A DNA stretch of 42,706 nucleotides from contig JAILIE010000124.1 in the NCBI GenBank assembly GCA_024695415.1, positions 1 to 42,706 of the forward strand, read 5' to 3'. A program made the translations under genes and the position numbers. This DNA comes from Clostridiales bacterium (GTDB lineage: Bacteria > Bacillota > Clostridia > Christensenellales > Aristaeellaceae). This document shows, piece after piece, positions 1-7,701 of this stretch. How positions within the stretch are numbered: the stretch's first letter is position 1; every line of letters begins with the position of its first letter. The notes under the pieces were generated by a model. That model worked only from the letters and a program-made list of their open reading frames with translations, had not been told where the DNA came from and did no database searches.

Positions 1-1
1 T

Positions 2-1468
2 GCAAGGCGAATGATGATATGTGCTTCAGAGGACGTGGGTAATGCAGATCCCCAGGCTTTGGTGGTCGCTACCAACGCATCCCTTGCGGTAGAGAGAGTG
101 GGAATGCCCACTTGTTATGATAAAGGGAATAAAGAGTACTGGATTTGCACTGAATGTTGGATGAGCTTTAGTGATGCGGCAGGTACTCATATGGTTGGCT
201 ATGACTATATAGACATACCTGCTACAGATCACTCATTAGAGTTTGTATCCGCAAAGGAGCCAACTTGTACTGAAGACGGGAACGTCGCTTATTGGTACTG
301 CTCGAAATGCAACACATATTTTTCCGATGCAGCAGCAACTAATGTAAGTTCTAAAAATGCCTGTACCGTTTTTTCGCCAGGTCATATATTTGCATTTGAT
401 GAAGGCTATGATGCAACGTGTACAAAAGATGGACTTTCAGATGGTATACATTGTTCAGTGTGTGGCGAAGTAATACAACAACAGGAAGTTATTAAAGCAT
501 CTGGCCATAAGGAAGTTAAGGACTCTGCTAAAGAACCAACATGCATAGAAGAAGGATTGTCAGAAGGAAGTCATTGCTCTGTCTGCGGGGAAGTAATAAA
601 AGCCCAGGAAGTAATTAACAAATTGCCGCATACAGAAGAAAAAGACGAAGCAGTAGAGCCAACATGTTCAAGCACTGGCCTTACAGAGGGTAGCCACTGC
701 TCAGTATGTGGAGAAGTGATTCAAGTTCAGGAAACAGTTGCAAAATTACCCCATACTGAAGTAAAGGATGAAGCAGTGGAGCCGACATGCTCAAGCACTG
801 GATTTACTGAGGGTAGTCATTGCTCAGTATGTGGGGAAACAATTACTCCACAAGAAATAATAGCTCAATTGCCACATACGGAAGTCATTATAGAGGGAAA
901 AGCAGCGACCTGTACCGAAACGGGATTAAGCGAAGAAATTTACTGCTCGGTCTGTGGAGAAGTAATAGCTGAGCAGAAGGAAATACCGGCCTTGGGTCAT
1001 CAGTATCGAGATTGGATGCAGACTGAAGAAAGTCATCATATGGCCAGATGTAGTTCATGTGGTGCCAGTTCAACTACGGCATGTACAAAGATGATTCTGC
1101 ATCTGGAAGAAGATAAAGATCTCTGTTTTTGTCCAGTCTGTGGGCGCTATGATGGATTGGGTACTGCGCTTAGGGAAGAAGGTTTTCGCTTAGATTCCGG
1201 CACACAAAACGCGAATATGTTGGTATACTTATTGGAAATCAATGATGAGAAGTATCTGATTATTTCGTTTGAGAAAAATGGTGAGATTGTTCAGCCGGAA
1301 GGGGATGTAATTATCTCTTTACCTGAAAAATACATGAGTTCGACTATAGAAATATTAGATATGGATGGTTTAAGAACCATTGTCGAAGCAGTAGAAGGAA
1401 AGCTGGATTTGAATTTTATGCCAGAAGGTATGGAGCCTGTTCAAATTGTGATATTGAAAGTGAGCTAA
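2..1468 (+). CDS. Cys-rich tandem-repeat protein, probably 5'-truncated by the window edge
   Basis: The reading frame is open from base 2; the first ATG pair is at 11-16 with no ribosome site visible, so the real start may lie outside. The protein is a chain of short modules of the form PTC-x(4-5)-G...CSVCGEVI. The first Cys of each module falls at nt 113 and 266 (153-bp spacing), then 419, 542, 665, 788 and 911 (exactly 123 bp, 41 codons). Each module carries a Cys plus a CxxC, as in small zinc-ribbon or disulfide-stapled extracellular repeats. From about residue 390 an unrelated C-terminal domain of about 95 residues follows, ending at 1468. No signal peptide is visible, as expected if the N-terminus is missing. 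Base composition is clearly AT-richer than the genes from 1846 onward. Function unknown; surface exposure is inferred from similar repeat proteins of gut Clostridia. Confidence 0.7.
   Translation, partial: ARRMMICASEDVGNADPQALVVATNASLAVERVGMPTCYDKGNKEYWICTECWMSFSDAAGTHMVGYDYIDIPATDHSLEFVSAKEPTCTEDGNVAYWYCSKCNTYFSDAAATNVSSKNACTVFSPGHIFAFDEGYDATCTKDGLSDGIHCSVCGEVIQQQEVIKASGHKEVKDSAKEPTCIEEGLSEGSHCSVCGEVIKAQEVINKLPHTEEKDEAVEPTCSSTGLTEGSHCSVCGEVIQVQETVAKLPHTEVKDEAVEPTCSSTGFTEGSHCSVCGETITPQEIIAQLPHTEVIIEGKAATCTETGLSEEIYCSVCGEVIAEQKEIPALGHQYRDWMQTEESHHMARCSSCGASSTTACTKMILHLEEDKDLCFCPVCGRYDGLGTALREEGFRLDSGTQNANMLVYLLEINDEKYLIISFEKNGEIVQPEGDVIISLPEKYMSSTIEILDMDGLRTIVEAVEGKLDLNFMPEGMEPVQIVILKVS
400..1010 (+). 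repeat. Five in-frame 123-bp tandem repeats inside the Cys-rich gene
   Basis: Five consecutive 41-codon units have their first Cys codons at 419, 542, 665, 788 and 911. Units 3 and 4 are the most alike in DNA, pointing to recent duplication. These are coding repeats, not a CRISPR array: units are contiguous, in frame and separated by no unique spacers. Confidence 0.8.
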
Positions 1469-1539
1469 GTGCAAAACAGCATTTGCATCATGCTTATAGG
1501 GATGAGCATTATTACAGTGGATTATTTGGAACTGAGCCT

Positions 1540-1592
1540 GTACCCTAACCGTACCCTAATGAAGACATAAAACCGTGATACATGACATAAAA
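1540..1592. repeat. Paired short direct repeats near the element end
   Basis: The nonamer GTACCCTAA occurs at 1540-1548 and 1551-1559 (11 bp apart), and GACATAAAA at 1564-1572 and 1584-1592 (20 bp apart). Both spacings are close to one or two helical turns. Short phased repeats beside an attachment site are typical of arm-type sites for tyrosine integrases; that role is inferred from position only. Confidence 0.4.
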
Positions 1593-1660
1593 TCATCTAT
1601 TAAAAAACGTTGATTTTCCTGGACTTCAGAGAAAATGTGATGGCTGATAAAACCCAAAAT

Positions 1661-1690
1661 TACAAATTCGAATCCCGTCGGAGCTGCGTA
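1661..1690 (+). mobile_element. tRNA 3'-end-like attachment site at the boundary of an integrated element
   Basis: Bases 1667-1690 read as a T-loop (TTCGAAT), a 3' T-stem half (CCCGT) and a 3' acceptor strand (CGGAGCT plus G). The sequence upstream does not form the rest of a tRNA: there is no complementary ACGGG before the T-loop and no anticodon arm. A terminator follows at once (1694-1725). A tRNA 3' end plus its terminator without its 5' part is what remains on one side when an element integrates into a tRNA gene. The sudden AT-to-GC shift around here agrees. The tRNA identity was not determined, and no integrase gene lies in the window. Confidence 0.5.
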
Positions 1691-1693
1691 CGA

Positions 1694-1725
1694 ACGACTC
1701 CTGATTCCAGGAGCCGTTCTTTTTT
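1694..1725 (+). terminator. Intrinsic terminator after the tRNA 3'-end remnant
   Basis: Ten-base arms at 1694-1703 and 1708-1717 pair around the loop ATTC with one mismatch, followed by TCTTTTTT. It would have ended the original tRNA transcript. Confidence 0.8.
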
Positions 1726-1754
1726 GCCCATATCCCCGGAGGCGTTGATTTTTC

Positions 1755-1782
1755 TTGACAATGGATTTAACAGCGATATAAA
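1755..1782 (+). promoter_or_regulatory. sigma-A promoter of prfC
   Basis: A consensus -35 TTGACA (1755-1760) is followed, after a 16-bp spacer, by the -10 TATAAA (1777-1782). Transcription would begin near 1789, just before the leader hairpin at 1793-1818 and the prfC ribosome site. Confidence 0.75.
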
Positions 1783-1792
1783 ATATCTTGTT

Positions 1793-1818
1793 GTGTTTCC
1801 CGCGGGAGCGGGAAACAC
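1793..1818 (+). promoter_or_regulatory. Perfect hairpin in the prfC leader
   Basis: Eleven-base arms (1793-1803 and 1808-1818) pair perfectly around a GGGA tetraloop. There is no T-run after it, so it is not an ordinary terminator. It sits about 14 bases before the AGGAGG of prfC and almost at the predicted 5' end of the mRNA. It could stabilise the message or affect translation of prfC. Confidence 0.6.
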
Positions 1819-1845
1819 GGCGGAAACGAAACCAGGAGGAACACC

Positions 1846-3462
1846 ATGCTGCCTGCCAACGATACCCCGGCCTTCCGGTCCCTGCTGCATGAGCAGGTGG
1901 AGAAGCGGCGCACCTTTGCCATCATCTCCCACCCGGACGCCGGCAAAACCACCCTGACCGAGAAGCTGCTTCTGTACGGCGGAGCGATCCGCAGCGCCGG
2001 CAGCGTCAAGGCCCGGAAGACGGATAAACACGCGACCTCCGACTGGATGGAGATCGAAAAGCAGCGCGGCATTTCCGTGACCAGCTCCGCCATGCAGTTT
2101 GAGTATGACGGCTACCGGATCAACATCCTGGACACTCCCGGACACCAGGACTTCTCCGAGGATACGTACCGCGTGCTGGTGGCGGCGGACGCGGCGGTCA
2201 TGCTGCTGGACGCGGCCAAGGGTGTGGAAGCCCAGACGATCAAACTGTTCAAGGTTTGCCGGATGCGGAATATCCCGATTTTCACCTTCGTGAACAAGAT
2301 GGACCGCGCGGCAAAGGATCCCTTTGCCCTGATGGAGGAACTGGAGCAGGTGCTCGGCATCCGCTCATGCCCGATCAACTGGCCGATCGGCGTGGATGGG
2401 GACTTCCAGGGCGTATACCACCGGGACACGAAGATGGTGGAGCTCTATACGGGCGGAGACCACGGCAAGAAGATGGTCGAGAAGACGGACATCGCCGTGG
2501 ACGATCCGGAGCTGGAGAAGGTGCTGGACAAGCATTACCGGGACCGGCTGAACGACGAGATCGAACTGCTGGACGAGGCCGGGGACGCGTTTGACCTGGA
2601 CAAGGTCCGGGCCGGCGAGCTGACGCCCATGTTCTTTGGGTCCGCGGTGACCAATTTCGGCGTCGAACCTTTCCTGGACCGGTTCCTGTCCTTTACGCCG
2701 CCGCCCCTTCCCCGGGAGAGCGACGAGGGCATGGTCCAGCCGGAGGAGCCGTACTTCTCCGGATTCATCTTCAAGATCCAGGCGAACATGAACCCGGCGC
2801 ACCGGGACCGGCTGGCGTTCATGCGCATCGTGTCCGGCGCGTTCGAGAAGGGCATGGAAGTCTGGCACAGCGGCACGAACAAGATCGTGGCGCTCAAACA
2901 GCCCCAGCAGTTCATGGCGGACGAGCGGGAAGCCGTGGAGGAAGCCTGGGCGGGCGATATCATCGGCCTGTTCGACCCCGGGATATACCGGCTGGGGGAC
3001 ACCCTGAGCACCGGTCCGAAGATCCACTACGCCAACATCCCGGTATTCGCCCCGGAATTCTTCAACCGGGTGCGGCCGATGGACAGCATGAAGCGCAAGC
3101 AGTTCCAGAAGGGCATCAGCCAGCTGGCGGAGGAAGGCGCGATCCAGACCTTTATCCGGACGGAGACCGGCCGGGAAGAGTTCATGGTCGGCGTGGTCGG
3201 CGTGCTGCAGTTCGAGGTGCTGGAGCACCGGCTGCGGACGGAATACCAGACCGAGATCGTGATGGAGGGAATGCCGTTCCGGTATGTCCGCTGGATCGTC
3301 AAAACCCCGAAGCCGGTGGAGAACCTGAAACTGACCTCCACCTCCGGCCGGGCGAAGGACAGCCATGGACGGGACGTGCTCCTGTTTGAAAACGACTGGA
3401 GCATCCGCCTGGCCTGCGAGAACAACGAGGGGCTGGAGCTGACGGAAACCTCCGACCGCTGA
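1846..3462 (+). CDS. prfC: Peptide chain release factor 3 (RF3)
   Basis: Class II release-factor GTPase that recycles RF1/RF2 from the ribosome after peptide release and takes part in post-peptidyl-transfer quality control; cytoplasmic. The 538 residues are close to the usual RF3 length (about 525-530). The GTPase core is complete: P-loop SHPDAGKTT near residues 29-37, the switch region with RGIS, G3 motif DTPGHQD, and G4 motif NKMD. The order that follows (domain II, then the RF3-specific C-terminal domain) distinguishes it from EF-G and TypA. The ATG at 1846 follows AGGAGG at 1832-1837. Its own promoter and a perfect leader hairpin lie upstream; typA follows 34 bp downstream, so the two are probably co-transcribed. 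Confidence 0.95.
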   Translation: MLPANDTPAFRSLLHEQVEKRRTFAIISHPDAGKTTLTEKLLLYGGAIRSAGSVKARKTDKHATSDWMEIEKQRGISVTSSAMQFEYDGYRINILDTPGHQDFSEDTYRVLVAADAAVMLLDAAKGVEAQTIKLFKVCRMRNIPIFTFVNKMDRAAKDPFALMEELEQVLGIRSCPINWPIGVDGDFQGVYHRDTKMVELYTGGDHGKKMVEKTDIAVDDPELEKVLDKHYRDRLNDEIELLDEAGDAFDLDKVRAGELTPMFFGSAVTNFGVEPFLDRFLSFTPPPLPRESDEGMVQPEEPYFSGFIFKIQANMNPAHRDRLAFMRIVSGAFEKGMEVWHSGTNKIVALKQPQQFMADEREAVEEAWAGDIIGLFDPGIYRLGDTLSTGPKIHYANIPVFAPEFFNRVRPMDSMKRKQFQKGISQLAEEGAIQTFIRTETGREEFMVGVVGVLQFEVLEHRLRTEYQTEIVMEGMPFRYVRWIVKTPKPVENLKLTSTSGRAKDSHGRDVLLFENDWSIRLACENNEGLELTETSDR

Positions 3463-3496
3463 GAGACGCAATATTGAAAGAAGGCAATCTGTATAT

Positions 3497-5329
3497 ATGA
3501 TTCGGGAAGACATTCGGAATATCGCGATCATCGCGCACGTTGACCACGGCAAGACGACCCTGGTGGACCAGATGCTCAAGCAGGGCGGCGTCTACCGGGA
3601 AAACCAGCAGACCGTGGACCGTGTGATGGACTCCAACGACCTGGAGCGGGAGCGTGGAATCACCATCCTGAGCAAAAACACCGCCGTGCACTACATGAAC
3701 CATAAGATCAACATCGTGGACACCCCCGGGCACGCCGATTTCGGCGGCGAGGTGGAACGCGTGCTGAAGATGGTGGACGGCGTGCTGCTGCTGGTGGACA
3801 GCTTCGAGGGACCGATGCCCCAGACACGTTTCGTGCTGAAGAAGGCGCTGGAACTGAAGCTGAAGGTGCTGATCGTGATCAACAAGGTCGACCGTCCGGA
3901 CGCCCGCTGCGACGAGGTCGTGAACGAGATCCTGGACCTGCTGATCGACCTGGAGGCGGACGAAACCACCATCGAAAACCCCATCCTGTACGTTTCCGCC
4001 CGGAAGGGGACGGCCACGCTGGACCTGGCGGAACCGGGCACGGACCTGCGGCCGCTGTTTGACGCGATCCTGCAGTATATCCCGGCGCCGGAAGGCGACG
4101 CGGAAGGCCCGGCACAGGTGCTGATTTCCACCATCGACTACAGCGAGTATGTCGGCCGGATCGGCGTCGGCCGTGTGGTCCGCGGCACGTTCACGGAAGG
4201 CATGAACGTGGTGCATACGAACCTGGAAACCGGCGTAACCAGCCCGGTATGGCGGCTGGGCGGCCTTTTCCAGTATGACGGGCTGAAGCGGGTGAACGCG
4301 TCCGAGGTCAGCATGGGGGATATTGTCGCGCTGTACGGCGCGGAGGATCTTTCCATCGGCGACACGGTCTGTGATCCCGCCTGCGTCGAAGGCCTGCCTT
4401 TTGTCAAGATTTCCGAGCCGACGGTGACGATGACCTTCTCGGTCAACGACAGCCCGTTTGCCGGACGCGAGGGCCAGTACGTCACCAGCCGCCACCTGCG
4501 GGCGAGGCTGATGCGGGAGCTGCAGACGGACGTTTCCCTGCGGGTGAACGACACCCAAAGCACGGATTCCTTCGAGGTCTGCGGCCGGGGTGAACTGCAC
4601 CTCTCCATCCTGATCGAGAACATGCGCCGCCAGGGCTATGAGTTCGCGGTCAGCAAGCCCCGGGTTATCTACAAGGAAACTGACGGGGTCCGGTGCGAGC
4701 CGGTGGAGCGCCTGATCGTGGATACGCCCCAGGCATACGCCGGCGCGGTCATCGAAAAAATCGGCCGCCGGCGCGGGACCCTGGAGCATATGAGCGGCCT
4801 GGAACGGGTACGCCTGGAATTCCTGGTGCCTTCCCGGGGCCTGTTCGGCTACCGGAGCGAGTTCATGACCGATACCCGCGGCGAGGGAATCATGTCCTCG
4901 GTCTTCGAACGGTACGAGCCGGTCAAGGGAGACATTCCGCACCGGAACGCCGGCGCGCTGATCTGCTTTGAGACCGGCGTATCCACCAGCTACGGCCTGT
5001 TCTATTCCCAGGAGCGCGGCACGCTGTTTATCGGCGCCGGGGAGAACGTCTATATGGGCCAGATCTGCGGGCAGAACGCGCGCCCGGGCGACCTGGTCGT
5101 CAACGTCTGCAAGCAGAAGCATGTGACGAACATGCGCAACGCCTCCGCATCGGAGGACGCGATGCGGCTGATTTCCGTTCATCCGCTGACCCTGGAGGAA
5201 TGCCTCGAGTTTATCGACGACGACGAACTGCTGGAGATCACCCCGAAGAACCTCCGGATGCGGAAACGCCAGCTGGACCACTCCCTGCGCGCGAAAGCCC
5301 GGAGCAAGGGCGAGGAAATCTACGGATAA
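3497..5329 (+). CDS. typA: Translational GTPase TypA/BipA
   Basis: Ribosome-associated GTPase of the EF-G/LepA superfamily, involved in 50S subunit assembly and in growth under stress or low temperature in other bacteria. The 610 residues match the family. Visible motifs are P-loop AHVDHGKTT (about residues 12-20), RERGITI, G3 DTPGHAD, and G4 NKVD. The C-terminal part holds the BipA-specific domain with the conserved GLFGYRSEF segment near residue 450. The ATG at 3497 is preceded by a GAAAGAAGG ribosome site. It lies 34 bp downstream of prfC in the same direction, a likely two-gene unit ended by the hairpin at 5388-5412. Confidence 0.96.
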   Translation: MIREDIRNIAIIAHVDHGKTTLVDQMLKQGGVYRENQQTVDRVMDSNDLERERGITILSKNTAVHYMNHKINIVDTPGHADFGGEVERVLKMVDGVLLLVDSFEGPMPQTRFVLKKALELKLKVLIVINKVDRPDARCDEVVNEILDLLIDLEADETTIENPILYVSARKGTATLDLAEPGTDLRPLFDAILQYIPAPEGDAEGPAQVLISTIDYSEYVGRIGVGRVVRGTFTEGMNVVHTNLETGVTSPVWRLGGLFQYDGLKRVNASEVSMGDIVALYGAEDLSIGDTVCDPACVEGLPFVKISEPTVTMTFSVNDSPFAGREGQYVTSRHLRARLMRELQTDVSLRVNDTQSTDSFEVCGRGELHLSILIENMRRQGYEFAVSKPRVIYKETDGVRCEPVERLIVDTPQAYAGAVIEKIGRRRGTLEHMSGLERVRLEFLVPSRGLFGYRSEFMTDTRGEGIMSSVFERYEPVKGDIPHRNAGALICFETGVSTSYGLFYSQERGTLFIGAGENVYMGQICGQNARPGDLVVNVCKQKHVTNMRNASASEDAMRLISVHPLTLEECLEFIDDDELLEITPKNLRMRKRQLDHSLRAKARSKGEEIYG

Positions 5330-5355
5330 TTCACCGTACGTTCACATTCCGTTCG

Positions 5356-5384
5356 TTGTTTTTCCATCTCGGTTCATGTATAAT
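5356..5384 (+). promoter_or_regulatory. Promoter of the PpiC-type foldase gene, overlapping the typA terminator
   Basis: TTGTTT (5356-5361), a 17-bp spacer and a perfect TATAAT (5379-5384). The expected start near 5391 falls inside the 5' arm of the hairpin at 5388-5408. Transcripts from here would lack an intact hairpin, whereas read-through from typA would fold it. Confidence 0.65.
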
Positions 5385-5387
5385 GGG

Positions 5388-5412
5388 ACCCGGCGTAAAT
5401 CGCCGGGTTTTC
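5388..5412 (+). terminator. Intrinsic terminator of the prfC-typA unit
   Basis: An eight-pair GC-rich stem (5388-5395 with 5401-5408) around TAAAT, followed by a broken T-run. It directly overlaps the start region of the next gene's promoter. Confidence 0.65.
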
Positions 5413-5442
5413 ACTTTTTGATAACGCCTGGAGGACTGAAAC

Positions 5443-7080
5443 ATGAAAAAACGCGTATTGCTGATCGCGGCCATTCTGGCGATCGTCGCCGCGATTGCGG
5501 TGATCATCATCACAAACAACAACAATTCGCAGAACACGCAGGAAGCGGAAGCGACGCCTGTCGTCAAGTACGAGCAGGAAGAGACGACGGAAGCCACTTC
5601 CGAAGAAGCTGCGGAAGCGCCCGCGGCGGAGGAAGCTGCCGCTGAGGCAGTGACCGAAGTGCCAGCGCAGGAGGAAGCTACCGAAGCTGTCGCGGAGGAA
5701 GCTGCGGAAGCGCCTGCCGCGGAAGAGGCAGCCGCGGAGGAAGCGACCGAAGCGCCTGCGGCGGAAGAAGCAGCCACTGAAGAAGCAACCGAAGCGCCTG
5801 CTGCTGAGGAAGCGGCCGCGGCGCCGGCGGAAGATCCGCTCCTGGTGAAAGTCAACGGGGACGAACTGCGGGAGTCGGATGAGACGGTGCAGTTTTTCAT
5901 CAATTACTACCTGGGACAGGTCGGCGAAGCGGACGACGAGACCATGACGCTGATCCGCCAGTATTCCCTGGACAACGCGATTACCTACCGGATCATCATG
6001 CAGAAGCTGGATGAAGCCGGCAAGAAACCGACCGACGAGGATTTCGCCACGCAGCGGGTGACCCTGAAAAACCAGTGGGACGAGATCATCACGGAAATGA
6101 TGAGCGATATGTACGGCGTGGGTGACGACGCCTCGGAAGAGGACAAAACCGCCGCGCGCGGAGACGTACTGTCCTACATCCAGACCTACTACGGCTATAC
6201 CGAGGAAAGCTTCATCGAGGAAGGCGTGTTCAGCCTGCCCTATGACCGGGCCCGGGAAGTGGCCGGCAGCGGGGAACCGGTGACGGACGAACAGGTGGAA
6301 GCCTATTTCCAGGACCTGGTGGAAGAAGACAAAGAGATGTACGGCGATATCGCCACCTATGAATATTATACGCAGTACCTGGGCCAGGAATCCATGTATA
6401 TTCCCGAAGGATACCGGGGAATCACCCACATCCTGCTGGAGGTGGACGAGGACCTGATGAACAACTGGCAGGAACTGCAGGCGAAGCTCGAGGAGCAGGG
6501 AGCCGAAGAGGAAGAGACGACGGACGCGGTCGCGGAGGAAACGGCTGAAGCGGACGCTACCCCCGCTCCCACCGAAGAACCGGTGACGCAGGAAATGGTG
6601 GATGCCGCGAAAAAGGCAATTCTGGACAGTGTCCAGGGCAAAGTGGACGAGATCATGGCCAAGCTGAAGGACGGCGCCGATTTTGAGGAACTGATCAAGG
6701 AATACGGCACGGACAGCGGCATGGACGACGAAGCCACCCGCGCCCAGGGCTATCCGGTCCATAAGGACAGCATCCTGTATGATCCGGCCTTTATCGAAGC
6801 CGCCACAGCCCTGGAGAAGGTCGGCGACGTGAGCGATCCGATCGTGACCCAGTTCGGCGTACACCTGCTGTATTACCTGCGCGATATTCCCGGCGGCGCG
6901 ACAGAGCTGACCGATACCATGCGGGAAGAGATCCGGGAAGCGCTTCAGGAAGAGAATGCCAACGAGGCTTTCAACACCCTGATCGACGGGTGGATCGCCG
7001 GATCCACCATCGAATGGACGGAAGCCGGGGAACCCTGGAAGATTCCGGAAGAAACCGCTGAGGAAACTGCGGAAGAATAA
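5443..7080 (+). CDS. Membrane-anchored PpiC-type peptidyl-prolyl isomerase (PrsA-like foldase)
   Basis: Likely extracytoplasmic folding factor. Residues 5-23 form an N-terminal hydrophobic signal/anchor; there is no lipobox Cys, unlike typical PrsA. Residues 44-130 are a low-complexity Glu/Ala/Thr/Pro block built from variants of EEAAEAPAAEEAA, probably a flexible wall-spanning spacer. A SurA-N-like helical segment follows (about 131-310). The rotamase domain begins at HILLEV (about residue 328) and ends at GVHLLYYL (about 472). It is interrupted by an acidic Glu/Ala/Thr-rich insert near residues 345-380. The C-terminus repeats EETAEE. ATG at 5443 follows GGAGG. It has its own promoter and a strong terminator (7099-7130). 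Substrates are unknown; isomerase activity is inferred from the fold. Confidence 0.8.
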   Translation: MKKRVLLIAAILAIVAAIAVIIITNNNNSQNTQEAEATPVVKYEQEETTEATSEEAAEAPAAEEAAAEAVTEVPAQEEATEAVAEEAAEAPAAEEAAAEEATEAPAAEEAATEEATEAPAAEEAAAAPAEDPLLVKVNGDELRESDETVQFFINYYLGQVGEADDETMTLIRQYSLDNAITYRIIMQKLDEAGKKPTDEDFATQRVTLKNQWDEIITEMMSDMYGVGDDASEEDKTAARGDVLSYIQTYYGYTEESFIEEGVFSLPYDRAREVAGSGEPVTDEQVEAYFQDLVEEDKEMYGDIATYEYYTQYLGQESMYIPEGYRGITHILLEVDEDLMNNWQELQAKLEEQGAEEEETTDAVAEETAEADATPAPTEEPVTQEMVDAAKKAILDSVQGKVDEIMAKLKDGADFEELIKEYGTDSGMDDEATRAQGYPVHKDSILYDPAFIEAATALEKVGDVSDPIVTQFGVHLLYYLRDIPGGATELTDTMREEIREALQEENANEAFNTLIDGWIAGSTIEWTEAGEPWKIPEETAEETAEE

Positions 7081-7098
7081 CACCGCGGAACGTTTTTC

Positions 7099-7130
7099 AC
7101 AGGCCAGCCCGATCGGGTTGGCCTGTTTTT
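7099..7130 (+). terminator. Strong intrinsic terminator of the foldase gene
   Basis: Twelve-pair stem (7099-7110 with 7115-7126, one G-T pair) closed by GATC and followed by a T-run. Confidence 0.9.
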
Positions 7131-7372
7131 CAGGTTTATTACTTTCAAATCACTGGAAAAATATGTCGTGTAAGAACTAAAAACTTCAAATATGAGCAAA
7201 AATAGCTCCAAATCACACATTGTCACCTGAACACAAAAGAAAAACGACTCCTCAAAATACCGTAAAAAAGTCGGAAACAAGCCAGAAATGAACCAATATG
7301 AAACCACCTGCATGGTAAAATGACGGCGTCAGGATGGAAAGGATGCCTGATGAGTGAATGGAGGAACCTGAA
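7131..7372 (+). promoter_or_regulatory. AT-rich intergenic stretch with a possible extended -10 promoter
   Basis: This 240-bp stretch is much AT-richer than its surroundings and holds no convincing gene. An extended -10 element TGGTAAAAT lies at 7313-7321, without a good -35, about 50 bp before the small secreted ORF. Nothing else was recognised. Confidence 0.35.
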
Positions 7373-7636
7373 ATGACACGGAAGATGAGAAAAGCGGCAG
7401 CGCTTCTGCTGGCAGCCCTGATGCTGACCGGCCTTGTTTCTGTTTCCCTCGGCGAAGGGGAAGAAGAGCTCATCCAGGATTCCGTTCAGGAGGAATCCTC
7501 TGTTCCGACCGAAGAGACCGAAGAAGAGATTTCCGCGGAAACAGCCGAACTGTCTGCTGATCCGGAAGAAACTGCGGCGGAGACCGCGTTGGGCAGCGAG
7601 ACCACGATTAACCACGTGGGCGACTGCTTCGACTAA
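7373..7636 (+). CDS. Small secreted acidic peptide of unknown function
   Basis: The 87-residue product starts at ATG 7373, chosen because GGAGGA lies 8 bases before it; an upstream in-frame ATG at 7358 has no ribosome site. Residues 1-27 are a clear signal peptide (Arg/Lys-rich start, then a Leu/Ala core). The mature part is strongly acidic (repeated EE, ET and AE), like the spacer of the preceding foldase, and ends in HVGDCFD with a single Cys. An intrinsic terminator follows 19 bp after the stop, supporting an independent transcript. No family was recognised. The Glu/Ala likeness to its neighbour could reflect shared origin or simply composition. Confidence 0.6.
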   Translation: MTRKMRKAAALLLAALMLTGLVSVSLGEGEEELIQDSVQEESSVPTEETEEEISAETAELSADPEETAAETALGSETTINHVGDCFD

Positions 7637-7655
7637 ACAAAATCAAACGAAGAGA

Positions 7656-7684
7656 CCCGGAACGGATTAACCGTTCCGGGCTTT
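7656..7684 (+). terminator. Terminator between the small peptide gene and gltX
   Basis: Perfect ten-pair stem (7656-7665 with 7671-7680), loop ATTAA, followed by CTTTCT. It lies between convergent genes and may also serve the gltX transcript. Confidence 0.75.
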
Positions 7685-7701
7685 CTGTATCAGCGGGGAA
7701 A

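Noticed and set aside
400-1010. Regular repeats resembling a CRISPR array
   Set aside because: They are contiguous 41-codon coding units without unique spacers.
1600-1690. Complete tRNA gene
   Set aside because: Only the T-loop and 3' acceptor strand are present; no pairing 5' T-stem, anticodon or D arm.
5374-7083. Minus-strand Arg/Phe/Gly-rich frame opposite the foldase
   Set aside because: It is the antisense reading of the Glu/Ala repeats; the plus strand has signal anchor and rotamase motifs.
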